From: Halobacillus campisalis
GTDB taxonomy: Bacteria; Bacillota; Bacilli; Bacillales; Halobacillaceae
NCBI RefSeq assembly: GCF_030345335.1
Contig: NZ_JAPVRC010000003.1
Coordinates: forward strand, 248,001-312,000
Length of the DNA stretch: 64,000 bases
Direction: 5' to 3'
The notes under the pieces are model-generated. The model searched no databases, was not told the DNA's origin, and saw only the letters and a list, made by a program, of their open reading frames with translations. This document shows, in pieces, positions 1-9,353 of this stretch (positions within the stretch are counted from its first letter, which is position 1; each line of letters begins with the position of its first letter). Both the position numbers and the translations under genes were made by a program.

Positions 1-175
1 CGATTACAGGACGCTCATTCGTATGTTCTCCTCAGCAGCCTTATATAGCTTAAATAATCTGCGCTTCATTTCAAAATACACTTAAGGACCGCTCAAATTC
101 AAAATTACATTTTTTTCCTATTATTAAATGGAATTCTAAGCCAATAATAAGTAATAACAAATACATAAAAAAGCG

Positions 176-649
176 GTGATTTTCATTCTTTTTAATTTTA
201 TAATAGCCTTTATAATTCCTTGGACGATTGCTATTGTGACCTGCCGACGGGTTCCTGTTTTATTTTTGACAGTGGCCCCATTTATGTCGTTAATGTCTAT
301 TACCTTTAACCAGTTAGGTATGGAAATGGGATTTTGGACCCTTTACCCTCAAACGGATTTACTTATCTTTAATTCCGTTAATATAGATTTTGGCTATAAC
401 CCATCGTCGGGATTGCTGTTTGTATTTATGGTTTATTTTAAGAAATGGAAGCGGTGGATAGTGTACTTAGGGTTTTTATTATTTTTAAACGGGGCGGAAA
501 TGGTAGCTCTGTCATTCGATAAAGTGGTATACAGCGCTCCCTGGAATGTCTTCTATACGTTTCTTACTTACTTCTTCGGCTTGATCGTGTTGGATTTGTA
601 TTATTTCTTCCTGAAAAAATCGATCCGAAAGTTAGTAGATTCAAAGTGA
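176..649 (+). CDS. Hypothetical multi-pass membrane protein
   Basis: A 157-residue, very hydrophobic protein with about five predicted membrane segments, short basic loops and a basic C-terminus. The start is GTG at 176, preceded only by an A-rich stretch and not by a clear ribosome binding site, so the start is uncertain. Aromatic and hydrophobic spacing resembles small uncharacterised membrane proteins of spore-forming Bacillales, but I cannot assign a named family with confidence. It stands alone, with no same-strand neighbour close enough for an operon. No catalytic motif is visible. Confidence 0.65.
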   Translation: MIFILFNFIIAFIIPWTIAIVTCRRVPVLFLTVAPFMSLMSITFNQLGMEMGFWTLYPQTDLLIFNSVNIDFGYNPSSGLLFVFMVYFKKWKRWIVYLGFLLFLNGAEMVALSFDKVVYSAPWNVFYTFLTYFFGLIVLDLYYFFLKKSIRKLVDSK

Positions 650-1102
650 TATCATGTTATTTCATTGGTCATCAACACCGCAGCTATAGTTAAAATTTCT
701 ATCGTTAAATTTGTTTCTTACCTACTTTCTCGAACCGCTGCTTGTTCAAATGTTTCACCTTTTTTAACAACCACTGCTTTTATTTTTCACCATCAAAACT
801 GTCCTTTCGATCACAAAAAATAAAAGCGTATTAACACCTCAAAAAGTGATATTTACCATTATAAGTAAACAGGGGTTGGAATGCCAAAAAGTTTTGACAT
901 TCCAACCCCTGTTTACACGTTGAGTAATAACGGTCCAGTAAGCGCACCCTAAATTAAATAACGAGATCGCCCAATACCATATTCCTTCCATTACCAGACT
1001 TCTACCCTCTTTAACGTTTCTAGCCCTATGGTTTTACTATGTATATATTTACATATCCTTAACAAGCTATATATAGGTGGGGGTATAAAAGGAGGATCTT
1101 CA
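650..1102. other. Intergenic stretch, no gene seen
   Basis: About 450 bases between the first membrane protein and the DUF421 gene. It is AT-rich, has no supported coding region, and its only clear structure is the long perfect hairpin at 865-916. Confidence 0.6.
865..916. repeat. Perfect 19-bp inverted repeat (hairpin)
   Basis: Left arm 865-883 (GTAAACAGGGGTTGGAATG) pairs without mismatch with 898-916 around a 14-nt loop. No T-run follows on either strand, so it is not a classical intrinsic terminator. It could be a mobile hairpin, a processing site or a terminator relic. Confidence 0.75.
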
Positions 1103-1714
1103 TTGGATTTACATTTCATATGGAAATCTATTGTTATTGTCGTCGGCGGGGTCTTTATTTTAAGGTTAGCTGGACGAAAGTCAATTTCACAGCTTACGGT
1201 TGCCCAGACTGTCATTATGATAGCTGTTGGTTCATTAATTATTCAACCTGTAAGCGAGAGAAACATTTGGATTACTATGGTGATTACATTTTTAATGGTT
1301 CTTACCCTTCTATTTATTGAGTATATCGTGTTGAAATATGATGTTCTAGAAACTTTAATTTATGGAAAATCTCTTATGGTTGTCGAAAATGGGCTGATTA
1401 TTGAAAGCAATTTAAGAAAATTACGTTTAACGGTGGATATGCTTGAAGTGCGATTAAGACAACAAAACATTCAAAATATCAGTGACTTACAATGGGCAAC
1501 TATCGAATCGAATGGTCAGTTAGGATATATGCTAAAACCTGATCTCCAATACTCTACTAAAAAAGATATTCAAATGCTGATGACGATGATTCAAGAGAAC
1601 AACTCTCCTGTCTCTACTGAGACAACAGAAGACCAACCAAATGAATCCTACAACCTTTTTGAGGAAGTTAAAAATGAAAAACATCTAAAGAAACCTCCGG
1701 AAGGATTAAGATGA
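1103..1714 (+). CDS. DUF421 (YetF/YrbG-type) membrane protein
   Basis: A 203-residue protein with three N-terminal membrane segments followed by a soluble DUF421-type domain. Recognisable features are the GRKSISQLT-like turn after the first segment and the cytoplasmic block reading KSLMVVENGLIIESNLRKLRL. The function of this family is unknown. I place the start at TTG 1103 because AAAGGAGG at 1087-1094 is well spaced in front of it; the longer frame from ATG 1028 has no such site. The tail is charged and poorly conserved. The gene lies 10 bases before the CLC-type antiporter gene and is probably co-transcribed with it. Confidence 0.8.
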   Translation: MDLHFIWKSIVIVVGGVFILRLAGRKSISQLTVAQTVIMIAVGSLIIQPVSERNIWITMVITFLMVLTLLFIEYIVLKYDVLETLIYGKSLMVVENGLIIESNLRKLRLTVDMLEVRLRQQNIQNISDLQWATIESNGQLGYMLKPDLQYSTKKDIQMLMTMIQENNSPVSTETTEDQPNESYNLFEEVKNEKHLKKPPEGLR

Positions 1715-1724
1715 GGAATGCGAC

Positions 1725-3038
1725 ATGGATAGAAAACTAAAATATATAAACTTTTTCACGGTTCTTAGTCGATGGGTATTTTTCGGAAGCCTGATTGGTA
1801 TAGTTGTGGGTTCGTTCACTGCTTTCCTATTAGAAACCAATGATTTTTTAGGAGAGATAAGAGAAGAAAGCGGATGGCTCATCTTTTTTCTTCCTTTAGC
1901 AGGAGTTGTGGTCGGGTACATATATATGAAGTTTGGAAAGGTTTTTTTAAATAACACACTGCATGACGCAGCTGAATTAAATAATTTAGTAATTGAAGGC
2001 GTTCATGGAAAGAAAAAAGTTCTGTTGAGAATGGGCCCGATCGTCTATTTAGGAACCTTTATAACCATCTTATTCGGGGGGTCAACTGGAAGAGAAGGTG
2101 CAGCTATCCAAATGGGCGGCAGCGTAGCTCAAGCAGTTAACATGTTCTTCAGAAAAAATAAGGAAGACACTAAAATCCTAGTGATGAGCGGGATAAGCGC
2201 TGGGTTTGGTGCGGCCTTTGGAGCACCCATAACAGGCGCCGTTTTCGGAATGGAAATGGCTGCTTTAGGAAAAATGAAATTTGAAGCGCTCGTTCCTTGC
2301 CTTGCAGCTAGTTTTACCGGGCATTATATAACAACATCAGCTTTGGGAGTTGAACACGTAGAATTCATTATTCAAACTCTACCCGAGGCGTCTCTTGTTA
2401 CATTTACAAAAGTTATATTAGCAGCTGTTATTTTCAGCATATTAAGTATTTCATACTGCCAATTAAGACACGGAATACAAAATTTATCTGAAAAAATTTT
2501 CAAGAAAAATCATATAAAAAGAGCCTTTATTGGAGGAGTAATCATTGTAGTATTAACTTTAATAGTAGGTTCACAAGACTACAATGGTCGAGGTTTAGAG
2601 ATGCTTGAACAATCTTTTAAAGAAGATGTACCTCCCTTTGCCTTCCTTGCAAAGCTAGTATTTACAGCGATTACGCTCGGCACTGGCTTTGTAGGTGGAG
2701 AAGCCATACCTCTATTTTTTATGGGGGCAACATTAGGAAACACGTTACATGACTTCATGAATTTACCCATCTCATTTCTCGCTGCCCTGGGCATGATAGC
2801 TGCTTTCAGTGCTGGTACGAATACTCCAATAGCAGCTTTCCTATTGGCCATAGAGATGTTTGACGGAAAAGGAGCAGAGTACTTTTTTGTTGCTTGTCTA
2901 GTGAGCTATATATTTTCTGGCCACCATGGATTATGGCCTTCTCAAAAAATATATCAACCTAAAAGCAGCTTATATAAGATCCCCAACGGAGATACCATTG
3001 AAGAAGTTGAAAAAAAGAAAAAATCCAGGGATTCGTAA
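1725..3038 (+). CDS. CLC-family antiporter, probably the fluoride-type (CLC-F) branch
   Basis: A 437-residue CLC protein with 10 or more hydrophobic segments. The gating-glutamate loop GREGAAIQMGG is at residues 122-132, and the late motif GTGFVGGEAIPLFFMG is near residues 319-334. The usual GSGIP chloride-coordinating loop is absent; in its place is a sequence around LNNLVIEGVHGKKK. That pattern recalls CLC-F fluoride/proton antiporters, which export fluoride, more than chloride-selective EriC. This subfamily call is from memory of the motifs and needs alignment. The gene follows DUF421 by 10 bases with a GAGGA-type site. No fluoride riboswitch was recognised upstream. Confidence 0.8.
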   Translation: MDRKLKYINFFTVLSRWVFFGSLIGIVVGSFTAFLLETNDFLGEIREESGWLIFFLPLAGVVVGYIYMKFGKVFLNNTLHDAAELNNLVIEGVHGKKKVLLRMGPIVYLGTFITILFGGSTGREGAAIQMGGSVAQAVNMFFRKNKEDTKILVMSGISAGFGAAFGAPITGAVFGMEMAALGKMKFEALVPCLAASFTGHYITTSALGVEHVEFIIQTLPEASLVTFTKVILAAVIFSILSISYCQLRHGIQNLSEKIFKKNHIKRAFIGGVIIVVLTLIVGSQDYNGRGLEMLEQSFKEDVPPFAFLAKLVFTAITLGTGFVGGEAIPLFFMGATLGNTLHDFMNLPISFLAALGMIAAFSAGTNTPIAAFLLAIEMFDGKGAEYFFVACLVSYIFSGHHGLWPSQKIYQPKSSLYKIPNGDTIEEVEKKKKSRDS

Positions 3039-3424
3039 GCGAATGGTTACTTACTCTATTAAACCGACTTTTGATTAACTCTCCAACACTTTAGTATTTT
3101 TATTAGCAACTTCTTCGTTATCTAGAACTCAATTCTTCCACAAACCATCCCTAATCTTCCGGACAAAAACCTTTTGCAGTAGCGTTCCTGAAAATAAGAG
3201 TTTATCGTATTCGCAGATCGGATATATTAAAGATGTAGCGTTAAACCACCGCTCCCCCTATTTACTAAAATAATTGGTGGATATAAGCTAAGCCGAAAAG
3301 GAGTACCGTCTCCTTTTCGGCTTTTTGTATGTTTGCTGTGATTCCCATATTTTTGAAACGATTAACCTGGTGATACGTATACCTACCATGAAGGATAACC
3401 TATTCAAAGAGATGAGGAGATATT
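3039..3424. other. Intergenic stretch holding a terminator
   Basis: About 385 bases between the antiporter and a lipoprotein gene. No coding region is supported. The only clear element is the terminator at 3291-3327, unusually far (250 bases) from the upstream stop codon. Confidence 0.5.
3291..3327 (+). terminator. Rho-independent terminator
   Basis: A 13-bp stem (AGCCGAAAAGGAG at 3291-3303 with its complement at 3310-3322) is followed by a T-run. It would end transcripts of the DUF421/CLC operon. Confidence 0.85.
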
Positions 3425-4009
3425 TTGAGACTCAGAAATGTTTCTAATCAATGGAGCGTATTCGCTCTGCTCTTCATGCTTTCGCTCACCAGCGCCTGCG
3501 CTTCTTCCACCTCCCCTTCAGGTGCAGAAGATAAGAATGGCGAGACTCTTGAAGCTCTTTTGACTACACATTTTTCAACTGCGGATGAGGAACTTGTGAA
3601 ATTAATAGAGTCTCCGGAAAATAATACCATCATTGGAGAAGATGGAGATGAGTCCACGGAACAGCCTGAATCTCCAACAGAGCTGGATGTGTATCTTGAA
3701 GACGAGTATTCTGCTTATTTCACCGAACACGCGTATAGTGAATATATTGGCAGCCAGGCGTTCAGCTATGGATTAGCAGCTTATTACAATGATTATCAGC
3801 TGCAAACCGATCGTGTGGATTACAAGGAAAGTTCAAGTGGCGAAGAAGCTTATGACTTCACGGTAACCGTCGATTACAAAAAAGAGGACGGAGTAGAAAA
3901 GACCGCTGACGTTTCCGGCAGAGTTAATTTTAACGAAGAAGGAAAGATAAGCAGGTTCATGATTCATGAGGATGAAGGGTTATTAGAAACGATAGAATCC
4001 AGACGTTAA
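3425..4009 (+). CDS. Small secreted lipoprotein (paralogue of the 30150-31061 gene)
   Basis: A 194-residue protein starting at TTG 3425, behind GAGGAG at 3413-3418. The signal peptide ends in the lipobox LTSAC, so the mature protein should be lipid-anchored outside the membrane. A Ser/Glu-rich linker is followed by a domain of about 100 residues ending in a strand pattern like GRVNFNEEGKISRFMI. The lipoprotein at 30150-31061 has the matching GRVNTNEEGKITRIRY, the same spacing and a similar acidic helix, so the two are paralogues. The fold may be NTF2-like, but that is a guess. The function is unknown. Confidence 0.8.
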   Translation: MRLRNVSNQWSVFALLFMLSLTSACASSTSPSGAEDKNGETLEALLTTHFSTADEELVKLIESPENNTIIGEDGDESTEQPESPTELDVYLEDEYSAYFTEHAYSEYIGSQAFSYGLAAYYNDYQLQTDRVDYKESSSGEEAYDFTVTVDYKKEDGVEKTADVSGRVNFNEEGKISRFMIHEDEGLLETIESRR

Positions 4010-4016
4010 GCGATCC

Positions 4017-4046
4017 AAAAAGGAGCACCTATGGAGTGCTCCTTTT
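4017..4046. terminator. Bidirectional terminator between convergent genes
   Basis: Stem AAAAGGAGCAC with its complement around a 7-nt loop and A/T tracts on both sides. It separates the lipoprotein gene from the convergent protease gene. Confidence 0.85.
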
Positions 4047-4051
4047 CCTAT

Positions 4052-6463
4052 CTATTCATCTTTTGTAAGAGAAACCCTTCCGACAGAACGATCAGACGCT
4101 TCCCCTGTCACTTTGACCTTTAACCCATATTCAGGTACGTTACGTCCGGCGTCCGGAATTGCTTCGTTCAAGTAGCTGAGGCTGTCATCGAAAACTTTGA
4201 CCGGCTTTCTGTTTTTATCCTTCAAGGTCAGTCCGGTAATATCCCGATAATCGACAAACAGTTTCTCGTCTTTTCTGAGACTGAATGCGGCATCGTGGAT
4301 CTGATAGCGCGTCTGGGCAACTGAGTCGTCACTCCAGAATAATTCCTGCTGATCGGAATCTACAACTCCGAGGAACCCTTCTCCTGGATGAAGGCCTGTC
4401 CAGTTATCCGTGTACTTATTATCGGCGTACCAGATGACAAGGCCGGGGTCGTAAGCCATAAGACTGTTTCCGCGGCGGATGTTGCCTAATCCTTCATCCA
4501 CTCCGTGATGGTTTCTCCACTCCAGCAGGTAGTAATGTTCGGATACTTTCACTCCATCGCTCTTCGTGAATCCATCGAGCGTCACTTTCGGCTCGCCTTC
4601 TGCATCATCAAATAGGAGCTCGACTTCTTTTCCTTCCTGAGCGGTGACGCGGATTTCATCAACATATAATCCTGGATTGATGGCTGCTACATCTGTCCAG
4701 TAGTTGACTTTCACTTGAATATCCTTGCCTGCATAACTGCTCAAATCAAACACCGCATCAACCCAGCCATCCGATTTCCCAGTAATGCCGTGACCCGGGT
4801 TCTGTTCATTTGGATCCGTATCGGTCGTAATATTACCTGGAATGGACGTCCATTTCTCGCCATCCTCACTCACTTTAACCGATCCGTAATCCCAGTCGGT
4901 TTCGATGTCATACCAGGCTTTGAACGTCAGTTCGCCGGCTGTGGCGTTAGACAAGTCGGCATCGAATACTGCTGAGTTATCGAGCTCATCATCACTTCCG
5001 CTGAAATATTCATACTCTCCGCTATACGGGGTATTTATTCTCGTTTCTTTATTCGGAAGATTGACCCTCAGGGCATCCAGGTTGGTACCTTTCGTGTTGG
5101 CCTGATCGAGATACACGTCCATCCCCTTGCTATCGATTTGATCTATATCGACTTCATCGTACTTCAACCAGTTTCCGTCATGCTTCGCTTGCAGGAACTC
5201 TTTCGACCAGGCGCTGAAACCTGTCGGCTCGGTGCCTGGAATATCTCCCGCCCAGCTGCCGCTCGACATAAGCGACCAGTAGCCGACCGCTTCTCCCGCT
5301 CCTGTATACTGGGTATCGTACTCATCGGGAAGTCCGAGGTCATGAGCATATTCATGAGCGAACACACCGGCTGCTCCGTCAGCAGGTTCGATCGTATAAT
5401 CATAGGCGTACATTGAACCTTCACCCCAGTAATCCACTTCCGGCTCCGGCGATCCAGGAATAGGGAAGGTCTCGCCAAGGTTCCAGCGGTGGGACCAAAT
5501 CGCATCGCCGCCTAACTGACCTCCGCCTGCTTCTTCACCGACCGCTGAGTGCACCACCATCAAATGGTCCACCAGTCCATCCGGCTCATGATAGTCCCCA
5601 TCGCCATCAAGGTCGTAACGGTCTTCGCTGTCAAAGTCAGCCAGATTTACGTCAGGGTCGGCTGCAGCTGCCGCTAACGCTTCTTTGACAAGCGAGCGAG
5701 GGTCCTTGTCATTGCCGTCGGGCTGGGGGTTATTTCCTCCGTATTCGGCTGCCTTCTTCTCAGCCGGATACCACCCGGCAACCTGCCCGTCCACCGTATA
5801 CGCTCCGTTTGTCTGTTGTTCATAGAATTGCTTCATCGATACTAGATTTTCTCCGTTGGGTCCTTCATACCCGTCATCGCCGAAAATCAAGTCTTCATAG
5901 TGTTCTTTCACGTAATCTTCATAATACATATCCGTTTCTCCAGGCTCTATGCTGTTTTTAGGGAAGTCGGGAAATTCCATTAAGATGACAAGCACATCGT
6001 CGGAGCGAACTTCTCCGTTATACTCTTCCTCAACGACAGGATCGAGGTTTTTCTTTCCGCCCTTTTTCTTCGCTTGATCGTTGGCCTTCCCTTCATTTTC
6101 TTTTTTCAGTTTTTCTTTTACGTCGCTTTCAAGCTCCAGTTCTTCTTTATGAAGCTCTCCGCTGTCTTCCATCTCTTTAAGCCCTTCCGCTTTGCTGTCC
6201 AGAAATTCATCGACCGCTTTTTCTGCTTCTTCAGCCGAGGCATCTTCAGATATGTCCCCGCGTTTCTTCAGCATTTCAATCAATCGCTCTTCATTAGCTA
6301 TCGCTAAGTCAAAAGGGCCTTGACCGTGTGCATGCTCCTCCTTCGCTTCTTTTTTCGTTGAAACCGTACTTGCCGCTTCTACACTGCTCGTTGCTGGTGC
6401 TGCAAACAACCCTAAACATACAGACGCTATCATGGCCATGGACAATACCCGATTCGCTCCCAA
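4052..6463 (-). CDS. inhA: Secreted M6 metalloprotease, immune inhibitor A (InhA) family
   Basis: An 803-residue secreted zinc protease. A signal peptide precedes an acidic, Lys/Glu-rich propeptide, then the M6 peptidase domain with the zinc motif HEYAH near residue 370, extended as HEYAHDLGLPDEYD. A C-terminal region contains MAM/jellyroll-like beta sandwiches (SSYAGKDIQVKVNYWTD and similar). InhA enzymes degrade extracellular proteins, including host antimicrobial peptides. I prefer TTG 6463, which has GGGAG nine bases upstream; a GTG at 6496 would add 11 residues but has a weaker site. The preceding same-strand lipoprotein carries a copy of the propeptide segment. Confidence 0.92.
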   Translation of the reverse strand: MGANRVLSMAMIASVCLGLFAAPATSSVEAASTVSTKKEAKEEHAHGQGPFDLAIANEERLIEMLKKRGDISEDASAEEAEKAVDEFLDSKAEGLKEMEDSGELHKEELELESDVKEKLKKENEGKANDQAKKKGGKKNLDPVVEEEYNGEVRSDDVLVILMEFPDFPKNSIEPGETDMYYEDYVKEHYEDLIFGDDGYEGPNGENLVSMKQFYEQQTNGAYTVDGQVAGWYPAEKKAAEYGGNNPQPDGNDKDPRSLVKEALAAAAADPDVNLADFDSEDRYDLDGDGDYHEPDGLVDHLMVVHSAVGEEAGGGQLGGDAIWSHRWNLGETFPIPGSPEPEVDYWGEGSMYAYDYTIEPADGAAGVFAHEYAHDLGLPDEYDTQYTGAGEAVGYWSLMSSGSWAGDIPGTEPTGFSAWSKEFLQAKHDGNWLKYDEVDIDQIDSKGMDVYLDQANTKGTNLDALRVNLPNKETRINTPYSGEYEYFSGSDDELDNSAVFDADLSNATAGELTFKAWYDIETDWDYGSVKVSEDGEKWTSIPGNITTDTDPNEQNPGHGITGKSDGWVDAVFDLSSYAGKDIQVKVNYWTDVAAINPGLYVDEIRVTAQEGKEVELLFDDAEGEPKVTLDGFTKSDGVKVSEHYYLLEWRNHHGVDEGLGNIRRGNSLMAYDPGLVIWYADNKYTDNWTGLHPGEGFLGVVDSDQQELFWSDDSVAQTRYQIHDAAFSLRKDEKLFVDYRDITGLTLKDKNRKPVKVFDDSLSYLNEAIPDAGRNVPEYGLKVKVTGEASDRSVGRVSLTKDE

Positions 6464-6651
6464 GCTCTCACTCTCCCAATTTATGTATATTTTCACAACG
6501 TCTTTACTATATGTTATTTTCTGAAAAAAAAGAATATGACGTTGGACTTATTGTTTCTTGTTATTTTTACAATGTTTTACTAATGTGGGCGGGACCGGTA
6601 TAGAAGTCGACATCAAGCCTCCTGCTTCGGCAGAAACCTTGATGCCAGCCA

Positions 6652-6681
6652 TAAAAAAAAGACTTAGGAGAGTCCTAAGTC
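6652..6681 (-). terminator. Terminator of the propeptide-like lipoprotein gene
   Basis: A 9-bp stem (GACTTAGGA and its complement, 6661-6681) is followed on the minus strand by a run of nine T residues. Confidence 0.85.
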
Positions 6682-6688
6682 CGCATGT

Positions 6689-7132
6689 TCAGCTTTCACT
6701 GTTTATATCCTGTTCGATCTCTTTTTTCAATTCTTCCAGGTAGGCTTTAGAATCTTTTTCATTAAAATCATGACCTTTCGCCTTTTCCTTCACATACTCG
6801 TTTAGTGCCTGTTCAATTTCTTCAGGAGTGGCATCTTCGGAAATGAAGCCCGATTCTTTCAACATGCTGATAATGCGCTCATCATTGGCCATCATATCTA
6901 CATGCTTCGGTTCGGCTGTGCCTTTCTCGTCTGCTTCTTCGTTGGTTATTTCATTATCTTCTTCTTCGTTCGTAGTTGTTTCGTCATTGGCCTCTTCTTC
7001 ATTCGTGGCGGTACCCTCATTGTCTACTTCTTCGTTCGTATCGGAGTCGACTGGCGGATCCTGGTCCTGCGTTCCGCACCCGGCGATTCCAATGAGCAAC
7101 ACGCTTAGCAGCAGCAAGCTGTTCCGTTTCAT
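6689..7132 (-). CDS. Lipoprotein with an InhA-propeptide-like domain
   Basis: A 147-residue protein with a clear lipoprotein signal (LIGIAGC lipobox), a low-complexity linker of repeated TNEEE-type units, and a C-terminal domain of about 65 residues. That domain, from ANDERIISMLKESGFISED, closely matches the propeptide of the downstream InhA protease (ANEERLIEMLKKRGDISED), including the following acidic helix. This suggests a membrane-anchored inhibitor, folding helper or sorting partner of the protease, but that is inference. The start ATG 7132 has GGAGG at a good distance. Its terminator separates it from inhA, so the two genes are neighbours rather than one transcript. Confidence 0.85.
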   Translation of the reverse strand: MKRNSLLLLSVLLIGIAGCGTQDQDPPVDSDTNEEVDNEGTATNEEEANDETTTNEEEDNEITNEEADEKGTAEPKHVDMMANDERIISMLKESGFISEDATPEEIEQALNEYVKEKAKGHDFNEKDSKAYLEELKKEIEQDINSES

Positions 7133-7206
7133 AGAATGTCCTCCATCCCATTTATAATCGCCTTCACACCATTAGACGTCTCTTGATGGAAAATAGTTAC
7201 ACCGGA

Positions 7207-7914
7207 TTACAAATCACCGACGACAATATAAGCTGCTTTTACCGGGCCATGGACGCCGACAATCAAATTCATCTCGATATCCGCACTATTGCTTGGTCCA
7301 GTAACAAAACTGACGCAGGATGATACGGGATTGCCTTTGGCTTCCTGCGAGTGGATCAGCCGGGCAGCCTGGGTCATGCGCGGGACGAGCGTGCTTTTAG
7401 GGATAATGGCGATGAACGTCTCCGGCAGCAGGCTGATCGAACGGCCGTTATAGCGGTCATTAAACAGGGTCACCGTTCCTGATTCAGCAAGGGTGAGATC
7501 ACTGAACACGATGCCCGCACCGGCTTTTTCCGCAAACGTCACCTGCTCTCGTCCTTGCTGTTCATCCCATACGAGGACTTCCAACCCTTCCGTGCGTAAC
7601 TGGTCATAGAACTGGTCCATCCCGCTGACTTGATTTCGAGGACCTCCGGCAGCAACGACACGTGTGACGTCATTTCCGTTTAGAATCGCCCGGATCGTCT
7701 GCGGCAGTGTTTCGACCGTCGCTTTTTCAAACGATGTATGAATGAATTCGCACTGCTTTTCCAAAACGTCGACGAGCTCGTCAGGCGACGCACCGGCCAG
7801 CACTCGTTCCTGCGGTTTCACGGAATAAGCGGGTGGCTCAACTGTTGTTTTTCTTGGACGACCGAGCTGATCGGCTAGTCCCTCTAAAAAACTTTCACGA
7901 TGGTGGATCGTCAT
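7207..7914 (-). CDS. lutC: L-lactate utilisation protein LutC
   Basis: A 235-residue LUD-domain protein, the third subunit of the LutABC iron-sulfur enzyme that oxidises L-lactate to pyruvate. The family's glycine-rich strands are visible, including AESGTVTLF and the C-terminal [19 protein letters not shown] block, which resembles the phosphate/CoA-transferase-like LUD core. The start is ATG 7914, whose ATGA overlaps the lutB stop, so translation is probably coupled. The longer frame that runs upstream into lutB is not the real start. It is last in the lutRABC transcript; no strong terminator was seen after it. Confidence 0.93.
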   Translation of the reverse strand: MTIHHRESFLEGLADQLGRPRKTTVEPPAYSVKPQERVLAGASPDELVDVLEKQCEFIHTSFEKATVETLPQTIRAILNGNDVTRVVAAGGPRNQVSGMDQFYDQLRTEGLEVLVWDEQQGREQVTFAEKAGAGIVFSDLTLAESGTVTLFNDRYNGRSISLLPETFIAIIPKSTLVPRMTQAARLIHSQEAKGNPVSSCVSFVTGPSNSADIEMNLIVGVHGPVKAAYIVVGDL

Positions 7915-9338
7915 TCGTTTGACCTCCTTTTCTCCCTTTGCTTGTACCAGCTTCGGAAGCTTTGCTTGGCAGGCGCCGGGAAATCGCGCGAATCTGTCCA
8001 GCCTTTTAACGGGCCGGGTCCTTTTTCTATATAATCGTCGGTCGTCCACGGGGAAAGAGCGGTATGAGCCATTTTTGTGCTCAGCTTATAGGCGGCGGAA
8101 TGAGAGGCCCATTTCGCATATCCTTTCATCATGACCGCTTCTGCTTTTGATCCCATGTGTTCCCGTTCGATAATGATTTCACGATGACGGATCAGCTGCT
8201 CATGAAGAGGAATTTTCACTGGACAGGCTTCGGTACAGGCACCGCATAGCGTGGAGGCATAAGGCAGGTCCTTATGATCTTCATAGCCATCAAGAAGCGG
8301 CGTCAGCACCGCACCGATCGGTCCTGGATAAATTGATCCATACGAGTGGCCGCCGACGTGCCGGTAAACCGGGCACACATTGATACAAGCCGCGCAGCGA
8401 ATGCAGTGAAGCGCCGACTGGAATTCCGTGCCGAGAATTTTGGAGCGTCCGTTATCGACAACTACGAGGTGGAAATCTTCGGGACCATCGACCTCTCCTT
8501 CGAGCTTCGTTCCTGTTAATGCCGTAATGTAGCTCGTCAGCTTCTGTCCGACGGCTGCGCGTGTCAGCAGGCTGACGACGACTTCGAGATCCTGCCACGT
8601 CGGCACAATCCGCTCCATTCCCATCACTGAAATTTGTGTATCAGGAAGGGCCGTAACCATGCGGGCATTTCCTTCATTCGTTACGAGCGTGACGGCTCCC
8701 GACTCAGCGACCGCAAAGTTGCATCCCGTCACTCCGATATCAGCGGAAAGAAAGTCCTTTCGCAGCTGCTCGCGTGCAAAAGCCGCCAGTTCTTCCGGCT
8801 GATCGGATCCCGTATAGCCTTTCTTCTCAACGAACGTCTTGCGGATTTGTTCTCTATTTTTATGAAGGGCAGGCGTGACGATATGAGACGGCGGATCTTC
8901 ATCCAGCTGCAAAATCCATTCGCCAAGATCCGATTCGACGACCTCACAGCCGCTCTCCTGCAGCGCTTCATTCAAACCGATTTCTTCTGTGACCATCGAC
9001 TTCGACTTGACGATTTTTTTGGCTTCTTTTTCCCGGGCAATCTTTTGCACATACTCATTGGCTTCTTCTGCCGTTTTTGCAAAAAAGACCGTCCCTCCCC
9101 GCTTCTCTACTTGTTCACTCAGCTGATGTAAGTAATAATCAAGGTTTTCCATCGTATGCTGGCGGATTTCTGAGCCGAGCGTCCGCCATTCTTCCCAGTC
9201 ACCAAGCTCCTCCGCAGCCGACAGCCGTCCAGTCCGGAAGCGTCCTTGAGCTGAAGAAACCGCCTGACGCATAAACGTATTGTCGATGCCGTCCTGAATT
9301 CGATCTGCGTACGTTTTCGTGCCGATTTTTATGCTCAT
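7911..9338 (-). CDS. lutB: L-lactate utilisation iron-sulfur protein LutB
   Basis: A 475-residue protein with an N-terminal LUD domain and a C-terminal pair of ferredoxin-like clusters. The first is [12 protein letters not shown] from residue 312 and the second is CGACTEACP from residue 365, together able to hold two [4Fe-4S] centres. LutB passes electrons from lactate oxidation within the LutABC complex. The length matches B. subtilis LutB. The start at 9338 lies 15 bases after the lutA stop and overlaps lutC by 4 bases at its end. Confidence 0.95.
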   Translation of the reverse strand: MSIKIGTKTYADRIQDGIDNTFMRQAVSSAQGRFRTGRLSAAEELGDWEEWRTLGSEIRQHTMENLDYYLHQLSEQVEKRGGTVFFAKTAEEANEYVQKIAREKEAKKIVKSKSMVTEEIGLNEALQESGCEVVESDLGEWILQLDEDPPSHIVTPALHKNREQIRKTFVEKKGYTGSDQPEELAAFAREQLRKDFLSADIGVTGCNFAVAESGAVTLVTNEGNARMVTALPDTQISVMGMERIVPTWQDLEVVVSLLTRAAVGQKLTSYITALTGTKLEGEVDGPEDFHLVVVDNGRSKILGTEFQSALHCIRCAACINVCPVYRHVGGHSYGSIYPGPIGAVLTPLLDGYEDHKDLPYASTLCGACTEACPVKIPLHEQLIRHREIIIEREHMGSKAEAVMMKGYAKWASHSAAYKLSTKMAHTALSPWTTDDYIEKGPGPLKGWTDSRDFPAPAKQSFRSWYKQREKRRSNE

Positions 9339-9353
9339 TTCATCTCTCCTTTG

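Noticed and set aside
1040-1095. Possible SigB-type promoter (GGGTAT) before the DUF421 gene
   Set aside because: GGGTAT at 1081 is only a few bases before the ribosome site and no GTTT-type -35 was found at the right distance.
1028-1102. Longer DUF421 start at ATG 1028
   Set aside because: No ribosome site precedes it, and the TTG at 1103 has a strong one.
1715-1725. Fluoride riboswitch before the CLC-F-like gene
   Set aside because: The space is only 10 bases, and nothing upstream matched the fluoride aptamer.
8634-9131. Long open frame on the plus strand inside lutB
   Set aside because: It is antisense to a strong family match and has no ribosome site or domain.
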